This document shows, in pieces, positions 53,296-62,059 of a stretch of DNA of 64,000 nucleotides; position 1 is the stretch's first letter; each line of letters starts with the position of its first letter. Below the pieces are notes generated by a model. It made no database searches, was not told the origin of the DNA, and saw only the letters and a list, made by a program, of their open reading frames with translations. The translations under genes were made by a program, and so were the position numbers. Source of the stretch: Chitinophagaceae bacterium (GTDB lineage Bacteria > Bacteroidota > Bacteroidia > Chitinophagales > Chitinophagaceae); the NCBI GenBank assembly GCA_947374225.1, contig CANCAY010000001.1:112841-176840 (forward strand). The letters run 5' to 3'.

Positions 53296-54075
53296 ATGAA
53301 TAAGGAATTAAAAAAATTATTGGATCAAAAACTAAGGCAATACAATAGAATTGAGTTCATTGAAAAAGACCCAATTTGTATTCCACACCAGTTTAAAAAG
53401 CAGCAAGACATAGAGATTGCTGCTTTTTTTGCAAGTATTTTTGCATGGGGCAATAGAACTACCATAATAAATAAGAGCAATGAATTATTAGCGCGTATGG
53501 ACAATGCGCCATATGAATTTTGTATACACCACCAAACTAAGGATTTGAAAAAAATGTTGGGATTTGTACATCGAACCTTTAATGATACTGATGCCTTGTA
53601 TTGCGTTGAATTCTTTAAGCATCATTATAGTACCCATACAAGTTTAGAAACAGCCTTTTTTACCAATCAATTTACTGGTGAAAAGTTAAAAACAGTTGAA
53701 GCTGCATTAACACATTTTCAAACTTATTTTATGTCTTTAGAAGATGCTCCTAGGCGCACTCAAAAACATGTGTCAAGCCCTAAAAGCGGATCAACCTGTA
53801 AAAGGCTTAATATGTTTTTAAGATGGATGATTAGAAAAGATGAACAAGCCGTTGACTTTGGTATTTGGAAAGCTATCAAAGCTTCGGAACTCATTATTCC
53901 CATTGATGTTCATGTTGCCAGGGTTTCAAGAGCATTGGGTATTTTAAAAAGACCTAAAACAGATTGGACAGCAGCATTAGAATTAACAGATTATTGCCGA
54001 ACTTTAGATCCGAAAGACCCAGTGAAATATGACTTTGCTTTGTTTAGTTTGGGCGTGATAGAAAAGTTTAACTAG
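53296..54075 (+). CDS. TIGR02757 (DUF2400) family protein
   Basis: A 259-residue soluble protein. The family blocks FFASIFAWGNRTTIINKSNELL (about residues 36-57), KRLNMFLRWMIRKDEQAVDFGIWKAIKASELIIPIDVHVARVSR-type sequence (about 170-215) and PVKYDFALFSLGV at the C-terminus are present. The fold resembles helix-hairpin-helix DNA glycosylases, but function is not established. It begins 14 bases after the trans-sulfuration gene and is probably co-transcribed. Confidence 0.88.
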   Translation: MNKELKKLLDQKLRQYNRIEFIEKDPICIPHQFKKQQDIEIAAFFASIFAWGNRTTIINKSNELLARMDNAPYEFCIHHQTKDLKKMLGFVHRTFNDTDALYCVEFFKHHYSTHTSLETAFFTNQFTGEKLKTVEAALTHFQTYFMSLEDAPRRTQKHVSSPKSGSTCKRLNMFLRWMIRKDEQAVDFGIWKAIKASELIIPIDVHVARVSRALGILKRPKTDWTAALELTDYCRTLDPKDPVKYDFALFSLGVIEKFN

Positions 54076-54145
54076 AAAATTATTACCTCCTAATATCATA
54101 AGACATCATATAGTATCATTATAAAAGACATACAATAATAATTAT

Positions 54146-54463
54146 ATGGAAATCAATTTACAAGCTTTAGAAAAATTGGCAGTGCCCGACTTAGAGACAG
54201 CCATTAATGAATTAATTAAAAATGATTTTTCAAAATTGGTACAACTATTGTATCGAATAGACGTGTCAGAAGCCAAGCTAAAAAACATATTACAGGAGCA
54301 CCCCAACGAGGATGCTGGCAAACTAATTGCACAAGTTGTTTTAGAAAGATTAGCTGCTACAAAAAAAGCTAGAGAAATGTTTTCACAGAAAAATGACACT
54401 AATTCCTCCACTACGCATACTAATCAAAGTACTAAGGAAATAGATAGCGAGGAAAGGCTATAA
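54146..54463 (+). CDS. Small conserved helical protein of unknown function
   Basis: A 105-residue acidic, almost wholly helical soluble protein (INELIKNDFSKLVQLLYRIDVSEAKLKNILQEHP). A low-complexity Ser/Thr-rich tail follows residue 85. It has no signal, membrane helix or known motif. Similar short proteins are widespread in Bacteroidota, but I know no function. Confidence 0.7.
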   Translation: MEINLQALEKLAVPDLETAINELIKNDFSKLVQLLYRIDVSEAKLKNILQEHPNEDAGKLIAQVVLERLAATKKAREMFSQKNDTNSSTTHTNQSTKEIDSEERL

Positions 54464-54489
54464 GCCTTTGAATTATTGGTAACTATAAT

Positions 54490-55188
54490 TTACAAGTCTC
54501 CCAACTGCGGTCGCATAACAATATCTTCTACCACAGCCTGAGGACTTAAATGTGCTGCTGCAAAAATCATTTTAGCAATATCATTAGCTTCCATAATACG
54601 TTCTGGGTCAACTCCAGAGCCTGCCCAACTATTCGTATAAGTAGCGCCTGGGCAAATCGCAGTTACTTTAATTCCCTTGTCTTTTAATTCTAATCTCAAG
54701 TTTTTAGAAAATCCTAATAAAGCAAATTTACTAATACTATAAGAACCTCCATTTGTATAAGCTTGTAAGGATGCAATAGAGCATATATTAAAAATATGGC
54801 CATTGCCGTTTTGTATCATTGCAGGTAATGCCGCTCTTGTTGTATGATAAGCGGAATATAAATTAGCAGCCATTTGTTGTTCTAAAGTTTCTGCCGCTTC
54901 GTCTGCAATATTACCTGGCAGGAAAAACCCTGCATTGTTTACTAAAATATGGGGCTTCCCCTTTTGTAAACACCAATCGATAAAATTAACACATTGCTCT
55001 TTCTGAGATAAGTCAGCGGCTTGGAAATAAATGGTTGCATTAGGATAAGCTGCAGCTAATTGTTCGCTTGCTGCTTTTATATTAGCGGGTGTTTTACTGC
55101 ATAAAAACAAATTGTATCCTGCTTTTGCAAAAGCTTCTGCAATGGCATACCCTATTCCTTGTGAAGCTCCTGTGATTATAATATTCAT
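54490..55188 (-). CDS. Short-chain dehydrogenase/reductase
   Basis: A 232-residue classical SDR. Cofactor motif TGASQGIGYAIAEAF (about residues 6-20), NNAGF (about 85), the catalytic Ser in ICSIASLQ, and YSISK (Tyr-x-x-x-Lys, about 150) are all present. The Arg-free acidic/serine context after strand 2 (CSKTP) does not decide NADH or NADPH. The substrate is unknown; candidates include sepiapterin-like or 3-ketoacyl substrates. Confidence 0.92.
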   Translation of the reverse strand: MNIIITGASQGIGYAIAEAFAKAGYNLFLCSKTPANIKAASEQLAAAYPNATIYFQAADLSQKEQCVNFIDWCLQKGKPHILVNNAGFFLPGNIADEAAETLEQQMAANLYSAYHTTRAALPAMIQNGNGHIFNICSIASLQAYTNGGSYSISKFALLGFSKNLRLELKDKGIKVTAICPGATYTNSWAGSGVDPERIMEANDIAKMIFAAAHLSPQAVVEDIVMRPQLGDL

Positions 55189-55284
55189 AAACTGCTATAA
55201 TTGTTGCTAAATATGGCATTTGCACCATTATTTAGATAAAGATAAGAAGCAATATTGTAAATTAGCAATTCATAAAATGCACAC

Positions 55285-55980
55285 ATGGCTTATAAAGATT
55301 TGTTTTTTGACTTAGATCATACTATTTGGGACTTTGAATTAAATTCAAAAGAAACTATTCAAGAATTATTTGATACCTATGAACTCAAGAACTTAGGTAT
55401 ACTAGATTTTGATGCCTATTTTACCCAATACAGTATGCACAATCATCGCTTATGGGACCGATATACAAAGGGGTTTATTAAGCAAGAAGAATTGAGATGG
55501 AAGCGTATCTATTTAAGCTTGCTTGACTTTAAAGTAGCAGACGAAAAATTAGCCAAGCAAATGTCCATTGATTACTTAGACATATTACCCAATAAGACAA
55601 ACCTATTTCCTTATACTATTGAGATTCTTGACTATCTGAAAAATAAGGGATATAAAATGCATTTAATAACAAATGGATTTGAGTCGGTACAGTTTAAGAA
55701 AATTCAAAACTCTAATTTAGAATCCTATTTTATTGAAGTCATTACCTCCGAGGCAAGTAATAGTTTAAAACCACATAAAGCCATTTTTGAATACGCTTTG
55801 GGCAAAACCAATGCCACTGTGGAATCAAGTATTATGATTGGTGATAATGAATCCGCCGACATTCAAGGAGGTATTAATATAGGTATGGATACTATTTTCG
55901 TAAATCATATCAATGCAGTACCCACTATTCCTGCAACCTATACTATCACTCACTTGAAACAATTAGAAGACATTTTATAA
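55285..55980 (+). CDS. yjjG: YjjG-type noncanonical pyrimidine nucleotidase (HAD)
   Basis: A 231-residue HAD phosphatase. Motif I FFDLDHTIWDFELNS (Asp8 and Asp10), motif II HLITNG (about residue 125), motif III lysine in SNSLKPHKAIFEYAL, and motif IV IGDNESADIQGG (about 190) follow the YjjG pattern. It removes phosphate from unusual pyrimidine nucleotides, protecting DNA. Its stop codon directly abuts the end of the convergent psd gene, so no space exists for a terminator. Confidence 0.92.
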   Translation: MAYKDLFFDLDHTIWDFELNSKETIQELFDTYELKNLGILDFDAYFTQYSMHNHRLWDRYTKGFIKQEELRWKRIYLSLLDFKVADEKLAKQMSIDYLDILPNKTNLFPYTIEILDYLKNKGYKMHLITNGFESVQFKKIQNSNLESYFIEVITSEASNSLKPHKAIFEYALGKTNATVESSIMIGDNESADIQGGINIGMDTIFVNHINAVPTIPATYTITHLKQLEDIL

Positions 55981-56637
55981 TTACCAAGAAGCTAAAATAG
56001 TAACTCCACCTTTTACGGTATCTCCAATTTTAGTATGAATTTTTGTTCCAATAGGTAATAATAAGTCTACTCTACTTCCAAATTTTATAAAACCATATTC
56101 CGCACATTGGTCATATTTTGTCCCAACAGTTGCATAATTGCAAATTCTTCTTGCTAAAGCCCCAGCAATTTGTTTACATAAAATACTTCCCTTCTCATTT
56201 TCTACTACCACAGACCATCGTTCATTGTCGGTAGAAGACTTGGGATGCCATGCCACTAAAAATTTACCTGGATGGTATTTGTTGTAAATGATATTACCCG
56301 CAATTGGCATTCTATTTACATGCACATTGGCTGGGCTCATGAATACACTTAATTGAATTCTTCGCTCTTTATAAAATTCATCTGGTTCTACTTCTTCAAT
56401 CACAACCACCTTGCCATCAGCAGGAGCTATTATTGCTGAATCATTTATAGTTAACTTTCTATTAGGCATTCTAAAGAAAGAAACAATGAATAAAAATAAG
56501 CCTAGCAATATAGTAAATACGGCCCAAGCACCTACAGCGGTGATTGGAAATAAGTAAGAGAAATTGACAATATTTAAAATCCCAACTACCAATGCAGTTA
56601 ATGAAATAGTAGCGGTACCTTCTCTATGAATAGTCAT
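55981..56637 (-). CDS. psd: Phosphatidylserine decarboxylase family protein
   Basis: A 218-residue membrane-bound decarboxylase making phosphatidylethanolamine from phosphatidylserine. Two N-terminal helices (about residues 10-55) precede APADGKVVVIEEV, FMSPANVHVNRMPIAG, and the self-cleavage site GS in FIKFGSRVDLLLP (about 185), where the serine becomes the pyruvoyl group. The short archaeal-like form is usual in Bacteroidota. It is the last gene of the CPBP-DUF2007-cdsA-psd unit. Confidence 0.94.
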   Translation of the reverse strand: MTIHREGTATISLTALVVGILNIVNFSYLFPITAVGAWAVFTILLGLFLFIVSFFRMPNRKLTINDSAIIAPADGKVVVIEEVEPDEFYKERRIQLSVFMSPANVHVNRMPIAGNIIYNKYHPGKFLVAWHPKSSTDNERWSVVVENEKGSILCKQIAGALARRICNYATVGTKYDQCAEYGFIKFGSRVDLLLPIGTKIHTKIGDTVKGGVTILASW

Positions 56638-56668
56638 ATTATTATTTTGAGTGACAAAGATAAAACAT

Positions 56669-57547
56669 CTAAAACAGAATCTGAAGGATTAACCAAACAA
56701 AGGGAACAGCAAATAAGATAGAATCAAAGCGATCTAAGAAACCACCATGACCAGGCATCATAGTACCACTGTCTTTCACTCCAGCTAGCCTTTTCAATTT
56801 ACTCTCAAAAAGATCTCCAAAAGTACCTGCAATACTAGCAGTAATACTGATAATAAATATATACTTCTCTTGAATAGGTATCCAAATACCCAAAACCTTA
56901 GTTACCAATAACACAGAAAGCACAATCCCCGCAATAGTGCCTTCCCAAGTTTTATTGGGAGAAATAGAAGACAATGGAGTTTTACCTATAAAAGACCCAA
57001 CAATATAAGCCATAGTGTCATTTACCCAGATAGAAGCAATTACTAATAATGGAATTGAAAAAGACCAATCCATAAAAAAGGTACTCACCATAAATGCTCT
57101 CAATTGGAAAAATAGAGATAAGCACATTGGTATATAAATCAATCCGAAAAACGAGATGGCTAAATTTTGTAATACCATACCCTTGTCTTTATTTTTAATA
57201 AAATCCCAAGCTGTAAACGCAATCATTAATCCAAGCACCACATATAATGCGTAATTGCCAATATATTTTATACTTAGTCCATTAATTCCTAATGTACCAG
57301 GCGCCAATACCATCATCATTATAGTTCCTAAAACCAATAAACTCCATCTATGAATTGATCCAATTAATTTGTAGGAAGGAAAAATTAAAGCCATTAGTTT
57401 TTGATATTCGTATAAACATCCAAATTGTATAATAGTGAACAAAGCAAAAAAGGTCCATTGATTCCAAACCAAACCTGCAATCATTAAAACAGCAAAAACT
57501 ATTGCTGATATTGCTCTTACTTTAAACACAGAAAAATTTAACGCCAT
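56669..57547 (-). CDS. cdsA: Phosphatidate cytidylyltransferase
   Basis: A 292-residue inner-membrane enzyme converting phosphatidic acid and CTP to CDP-diacylglycerol. About eight membrane helices are followed by the C-terminal signature KLKRLAGVKDSGTMMPGHGG, then FLDRFDS (about residues 253-279), preceded by SPNKTWEGTIAG. It supplies CDP-diacylglycerol for phospholipid synthesis upstream of Psd, whose gene follows 31 bases downstream. Confidence 0.95.
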   Translation of the reverse strand: MALNFSVFKVRAISAIVFAVLMIAGLVWNQWTFFALFTIIQFGCLYEYQKLMALIFPSYKLIGSIHRWSLLVLGTIMMMVLAPGTLGINGLSIKYIGNYALYVVLGLMIAFTAWDFIKNKDKGMVLQNLAISFFGLIYIPMCLSLFFQLRAFMVSTFFMDWSFSIPLLVIASIWVNDTMAYIVGSFIGKTPLSSISPNKTWEGTIAGIVLSVLLVTKVLGIWIPIQEKYIFIISITASIAGTFGDLFESKLKRLAGVKDSGTMMPGHGGFLDRFDSILFAVPFVWLILQILF

Positions 57548-57593
57548 ACTTATTTATTTAAAATTCATTTTTAAAAAATATAAAACCTCTTTT

Positions 57594-57815
57594 TTAATCA
57601 GGCTCTACACTTGTTAGGTTTAATTCATTAATTATTTGCAATGCTAAGTCATATTGCGCTTCTTGAACATAGACTTCCACTTTTCCTAAAAAAACGAAAG
57701 ACGAGTCTTGTTTATTTAATAATTTAGCAGCTATGCCATTTTCATTGAGCATTCCCATTACCATGGAAGCTGTGGCTAATTGCGTACTACTAAATACTTT
57801 TTTCCAGTCCTGCAT
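57594..57815 (-). CDS. DUF2007-type small protein
   Basis: A 73-residue soluble protein: WKKVFSSTQLATASMVMGMLNENGIAAKLLNKQDSS, then VEVYVQEAQYDLALQIINEL. This is the GlnB-like-fold putative signal-transducer DUF2007 pattern (alpha-beta with one repeat). Its start lies 26 bases inside the upstream CPBP protease gene, showing translational coupling. Function is unknown. Confidence 0.85.
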   Translation of the reverse strand: MQDWKKVFSSTQLATASMVMGMLNENGIAAKLLNKQDSSFVFLGKVEVYVQEAQYDLALQIINELNLTSVEPD

Positions 57816-58707
57816 TTTCTGAGTTGTTTTTTAATTGCTTCAATAAAAAATATACTACAATAATAGCAACAAAAACCCAATAGTAAGTAAGATTGCCTTC
57901 CAATACGGTTTCTACTTTTTTAGGATCGTCACGCACTAAATATAAAGCAGTAATGCCAATTGCATTATTAATAAAGTGCATTAACATGGGTAACCAAATA
58001 CTTTTGGAAAAATAATAGATACAACCCAATACAATACCTAATGACATTCTAGACAAAAAGCCAAAATAAGAAAAATGAAAGGCACTAAATAATATCGCAG
58101 TAACTACAATTGCTATATAAGGTTTCCCTGACCAATCCATTAATATTTTTTGAAGGCTGGCTCTAAAAAATAATTCCTCCACAATTGCCGGCACTAATGC
58201 CACAGCCATAATAGCATATAGTAAATCTAATACTGACTTCATTTGTGTCATGGCCATTAAGGCCTGTTTGTATTGTGCTTCCAACCCATCCGCCCATGCT
58301 TTTATGCCTGAGGTAACTGGAATTTTGTCTGTTAGGTCTCCTAATGCGCCACTTAAAAACAAACCAGCTATGGCTAATAAGACTACTAATATAATTTGTT
58401 CATTTTTAGGTTTACAATTCATACCCATATTATGAGCAAGCTTCCCCTTGGTAAAAATGGCTACCGCAATACTTGGGAGCCCAAATGCAATAATAGAAGC
58501 CAATCCGTTGGCAAATTGAGCCAACTTGCTATTTTCGGGATCTAAAATAATAGATTGCAATTGGTTAAAAGGGACATGTAAATAGGCTGCCACTAAGGAA
58601 AAACTAATCAGCGCGCCTAAAATCATACTTATGCCGGTAGCACCCAGAAATAAGGCCATTCTATAACCAGGGGACATATTAAAAATTGAATGCGCTGATG
58701 ACTCCAT
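57790..58707 (-). CDS. CPBP-family intramembrane glutamic endopeptidase
   Basis: A 305-residue membrane protein with about eight helices. The CPBP/ABI motif 1 is EELFFRASLQ (EExxxR, about residues 178-187), motif 2 is the His in FSAFHFSYFGF, and motif 3 is LPMLMHFINNAIG (about 250-262). Family members cleave within membranes (Rce1-like); the substrate is unknown. I start at ATG 58707 because residues upstream are outside the first helix region and atypical. It heads the phospholipid unit and is divergent from dusB. Confidence 0.88.
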   Translation of the reverse strand: MESSAHSIFNMSPGYRMALFLGATGISMILGALISFSLVAAYLHVPFNQLQSIILDPENSKLAQFANGLASIIAFGLPSIAVAIFTKGKLAHNMGMNCKPKNEQIILVVLLAIAGLFLSGALGDLTDKIPVTSGIKAWADGLEAQYKQALMAMTQMKSVLDLLYAIMAVALVPAIVEELFFRASLQKILMDWSGKPYIAIVVTAILFSAFHFSYFGFLSRMSLGIVLGCIYYFSKSIWLPMLMHFINNAIGITALYLVRDDPKKVETVLEGNLTYYWVFVAIIVVYFLLKQLKNNSENAGLEKSI

Positions 58708-58725
58708 GTAAATACAATTTATTGG

Positions 58726-58733
58726 TACCTTTG
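58726..58733 (+). promoter_or_regulatory. -7 box of dusB
   Basis: TACCTTTG matches TAnnTTTG, 36 bases before the dusB ATG, in the divergent region with the CPBP gene. Confidence 0.45.
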
Positions 58734-58769
58734 CAACCGTATCGGTTAGATGCAAGATAATGAATTCAT

Positions 58770-59810
58770 ATGGTTTCTATAGGTCCTATACAATTACCGG
58801 ATTTTCCTTTATTACTCGCTCCAATGGAGGATGTAAGTGATCCCCCATTTAGAGCAGTGTGTAAAGACAATGGTGCAGACCTCATGTATACTGAGTTTAT
58901 AAGTAGTGAGGGGCTTATTCGTGATGCCATTAAAAGCAAGCAAAAGCTTGATATTTATGACTATGAACGCCCTATTGGAATACAGATATTTGGTGGAGAC
59001 GAGGAAGCAATGGCGCTTTGCACTAAAATAGTTGACACAGTAAATCCGGACTTGATAGACATCAATTTTGGTTGCCCAGTTAAAAAAGTGGCTATGAAAG
59101 GTGCTGGTGCTGGGGTCTTGAAGGACCTAGACTTAATGGTTAAATTAACGGAAGCCGTGGTAAAAAGTACCAACTTACCGGTTACTGTAAAGACAAGATT
59201 AGGCTGGGACGAGTCAACCAAAAATATTCACGAAGTAGCTTTACGTTTACAAGACGTAGGTATTAAAGCATTAGCAATTCATGGTAGAACAAGAATGCAA
59301 ATGTATAAGGGAGAAGCAGACTGGACTTTAATAGGTGAAATTAAGAATGACCCAAGAATTCAAATTCCAATTTTCGGGAATGGGGACATTAATTCCCCAG
59401 AGAAAGCATTAGAATATAAAAACAGATATGGCATTGACGGAATCATGATTGGACGAGCTGCAATTGGATACCCTTGGATATTTAGAGAAATAAAACATTT
59501 CTTAGCCACAGGCCAAAGAATGGCTGACCCTACTATTGAAGAGCGTGTAGAAGTAGCAAGAAAGCATTTGATAAAATCATTTGAATGGAAAGGACCGGTT
59601 GCTGGAATTAATGAAATGAGAAGACATTATGCCAATTATTTAAGAGGCCTTCCTAATATTAAAGAGTACCGTGCTAAATTAGTAACAATAACAGAACAAG
59701 CTGAAGTTGAAGCGGTATTAGATGAGATTAAAGAAACTTATAAAGGCATGGTGATTGAATCAGGACATATTGTGCTTGAAAATTATCACGAACATTGTCC
59801 AATCAATTAG
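58770..59810 (+). CDS. dusB: tRNA-dihydrouridine synthase
   Basis: A 346-residue FMN enzyme reducing uridine to dihydrouridine in tRNA D-loops. LLAPMEDVSDPPFRAVCKDNGADLMYTEF-type start, the catalytic Cys in DINFGCPVKKVAMKGAGAGVL (about residue 98), VKTRLGWD, HGRTRMQMYKGEADW and GNGDINSPE are DusB-like. The length is normal. It ends at a bidirectional terminator. Confidence 0.95.
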   Translation: MVSIGPIQLPDFPLLLAPMEDVSDPPFRAVCKDNGADLMYTEFISSEGLIRDAIKSKQKLDIYDYERPIGIQIFGGDEEAMALCTKIVDTVNPDLIDINFGCPVKKVAMKGAGAGVLKDLDLMVKLTEAVVKSTNLPVTVKTRLGWDESTKNIHEVALRLQDVGIKALAIHGRTRMQMYKGEADWTLIGEIKNDPRIQIPIFGNGDINSPEKALEYKNRYGIDGIMIGRAAIGYPWIFREIKHFLATGQRMADPTIEERVEVARKHLIKSFEWKGPVAGINEMRRHYANYLRGLPNIKEYRAKLVTITEQAEVEAVLDEIKETYKGMVIESGHIVLENYHEHCPIN

Positions 59811-59812
59811 CA

Positions 59813-59840
59813 AAAATGAGTCTCTAACGGGACTCATTTT
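59813..59840. terminator. Bidirectional terminator, dusB / glutathione peroxidase
   Basis: AAAATGAGTC/GACTCATTTT stem with loop TCTAACGG, flanked by A-rich and T-rich tracts. Confidence 0.88.
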
Positions 59841-59861
59841 TTTATCCTACTAATTTTAAAA

Positions 59862-60536
59862 TTATTTCGCCTCTACTGCAGCAATCACTTCAGCAGCTAA
59901 AGGGTCCACTGTCATTGGGAAATAATGCGTTAATACTCCTTGCTCATTAATTAAATACTTACAAAAATTCCAAGCAGGCTCTTGATGACACCATCCATTA
60001 ATGGTCATGTCGGATAACCATTTATGCACTTCGTTTTGATGGTTCTTTTTAATGACAATTGATTTTTCCATTAAAGGAAAACTAACCCCATAATTCTTCT
60101 TACAGAAAGCAGCAATGTTTTCATTACCCCCTTTTTCTTGTTCTTTAAAATCATTAGAAGGAAAACCAATGACCACTAATTTATCCGCAAATTGTATAGA
60201 CAATTTTTCAAGTGCCTCATATTGACCAGTAAAACCACAATCACTTGCCGTGTTTACTATCATTATTTTTTTTCCTTTAAATTGTTCAAAGCTAAAGTCC
60301 TTGCCATTAATGTCTTTCATTTTTAACGAGTAAAATGAAATTATTGGAGCAACATTTTGTTGGTTAATTAAAGTTTGCTTTTTACCACTAGACTTACTGG
60401 ACCACATTATAACAGGATACAGTGTTTTTAAGACCGACTGCTTATAAGACATGTCTTTTCGTTTCATCAACAAAGTAGCAGCAACTAAAACACCAATGGC
60501 AATGGCAATTTTTATCATAATATTTTTTTTAAGCAT
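59862..60536 (-). CDS. Glutathione peroxidase-like thiol peroxidase, membrane anchored
   Basis: A 224-residue protein with one N-terminal membrane helix (about residues 8-25), a linker, and a GPx domain. The peroxidatic Cys is in IVNTASDCGFTGQYEALEKL (about residue 109), then VIGFPSNDFKEQE and the Trp block AWNFCKYLI. It uses cysteine, not selenocysteine, so thioredoxin is the likely reductant. I take ATG 60536, which overlaps the aldehyde dehydrogenase stop as TAATG. The catalytic domain should face the periplasm. Confidence 0.87.
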   Translation of the reverse strand: MLKKNIMIKIAIAIGVLVAATLLMKRKDMSYKQSVLKTLYPVIMWSSKSSGKKQTLINQQNVAPIISFYSLKMKDINGKDFSFEQFKGKKIMIVNTASDCGFTGQYEALEKLSIQFADKLVVIGFPSNDFKEQEKGGNENIAAFCKKNYGVSFPLMEKSIVIKKNHQNEVHKWLSDMTINGWCHQEPAWNFCKYLINEQGVLTHYFPMTVDPLAAEVIAAVEAK

Positions 60537-61903
60537 TATCCAATTAGTTTTTTCAGCAACCAACCCTTGCCCTTATAAGGAGGATATTTTAAATCGGGGT
60601 CTATCCAAGTAGGTGTTTTCATAACCGCTTTTAAATGCGTGAAAGTGTCAAAACTTGACTTACCATGATATCCACCCATTCCGCTATAACCCCTGCCACC
60701 AAAGGGCAATGCATGATTCGTCAGATGCCAACTTGCATTATTTACACAAGCTCCTCCAGATGGCACTTTAGTTAACCAATAATCCTGTGTTGCCTCATTA
60801 CTTGTAAAAACATAAAATGCTAATGGGTTAGGATGACGATTAATAATTTCCAATGCTTCTTCCTCACTGTCATAAGTTATGACAGGTAAAATTGGACCAA
60901 ATATTTCGTCCTGCATTACTTTAGCATCTGCTTTAATTTCTGTTAAAATGGTTGGCTCAATAAATAAAGTAGCCGCGTCTGACTTTCCACCATACACAAT
61001 TTTACCATCGTTAAAATATTGCACCAATCTTGACCACTGTTTATTATTAATTATTTTGCCATACCCATCTGTATTGGCTGCATCCTTACCATAAAATTGC
61101 TGAATGGCTTTTATTAATTCTTCAATTAAAACATCTTTAAACGCAGTTGGTACTAAAATATAATCAGGTGCTACACACATTTGACCAGCATTAGAAAACT
61201 TAGTGGTAGCAATTCTTCTGGCAGCCACTCTCATATTGGCATCCGCAGCAATCAAGGCTGGACTCTTGCCCCCTAATTCCAATGTTACTGGAACTAATTT
61301 TTCAGCAGCTGCTTTGTAAATAATTTTACCCACTTCGGTACTTCCAGTATAGAAGATATGATCGAATCTAAATTCACTGAACATAGGAGGTAATACTTGT
61401 GCACCTTCTCCTTCTACATACAAAATATAATTATCTGGAAATAAAGAATTTATAATCTGCTGCATGACTTTCGACGTAGCAGGTGCAAATTCACTAGGCT
61501 TAAGTACCACGCAATTTCCTCCAGCAATGGCCCCAATTAATGGTGTAAACAATAATTGAAATGGATAGTTCCAAGGACCAATAATACAAACCACTCCTAA
61601 TGGTTCTCTAATAGTAAAGCAGCTAGACGGTTGGTTTAATAAATTGGTAGGCACTGACGTTGGCTGCATCCAAGATTTCATATGGTCAATGGTATAGTTC
61701 AATTCATTCATGAAAAAGCCAATCTCGGTAGCCCAAGCTTCCTCAGGTGTTTTTTTCAAATCGGCATATAATGCTTCATTTAACGCTTTTTCTGACTCTA
61801 AAACAGCCTTTTTCAGTCTATTAAGTTGTAATAATCTAAAAGCTAGGGTTTGAGTAGCACCAGACATAAAGTATTGTCTTAGTTGCAGCAAGGAGGAATT
61901 CAT
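60536..61903 (-). CDS. Aldehyde dehydrogenase, class 3-like
   Basis: A 455-residue NAD(P)-dependent dehydrogenase. GPWNYPFQLLFTPLIGAIAGGN (about residues 107-128) and KPSEFAP bind cofactor. The catalytic Glu is in TLELGGKSP (about 207) and the nucleophile Cys in NAGQMCVAPDY (about 242). The short length is that of the class 3 fatty-aldehyde type, with a C-terminal membrane-proximal tail. The start ATG 61903 is preferred over one 10 codons upstream. It is translationally coupled to the glutathione peroxidase, suggesting detoxification of lipid peroxidation products. Confidence 0.93.
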   Translation of the reverse strand: MNSSLLQLRQYFMSGATQTLAFRLLQLNRLKKAVLESEKALNEALYADLKKTPEEAWATEIGFFMNELNYTIDHMKSWMQPTSVPTNLLNQPSSCFTIREPLGVVCIIGPWNYPFQLLFTPLIGAIAGGNCVVLKPSEFAPATSKVMQQIINSLFPDNYILYVEGEGAQVLPPMFSEFRFDHIFYTGSTEVGKIIYKAAAEKLVPVTLELGGKSPALIAADANMRVAARRIATTKFSNAGQMCVAPDYILVPTAFKDVLIEELIKAIQQFYGKDAANTDGYGKIINNKQWSRLVQYFNDGKIVYGGKSDAATLFIEPTILTEIKADAKVMQDEIFGPILPVITYDSEEEALEIINRHPNPLAFYVFTSNEATQDYWLTKVPSGGACVNNASWHLTNHALPFGGRGYSGMGGYHGKSSFDTFTHLKAVMKTPTWIDPDLKYPPYKGKGWLLKKLIG

Positions 61904-62059
61904 AAAACAGGTATTAATAATATGATAAAGCAATTTAAGCTATAATAACGAAAGCGATACTGATATTGTTCACTCGTAAAAATTATTCTCCTTATTGCTA
62001 AATTTTTTATAATTTAACGTAGTCATTAATTAACGATTATTAACTTTTAACGAATTGCT

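Noticed and set aside
59862-60536. Selenocysteine glutathione peroxidase with a SECIS element
   Set aside because: The active-site codon is TGT (Cys), with no in-frame TGA.
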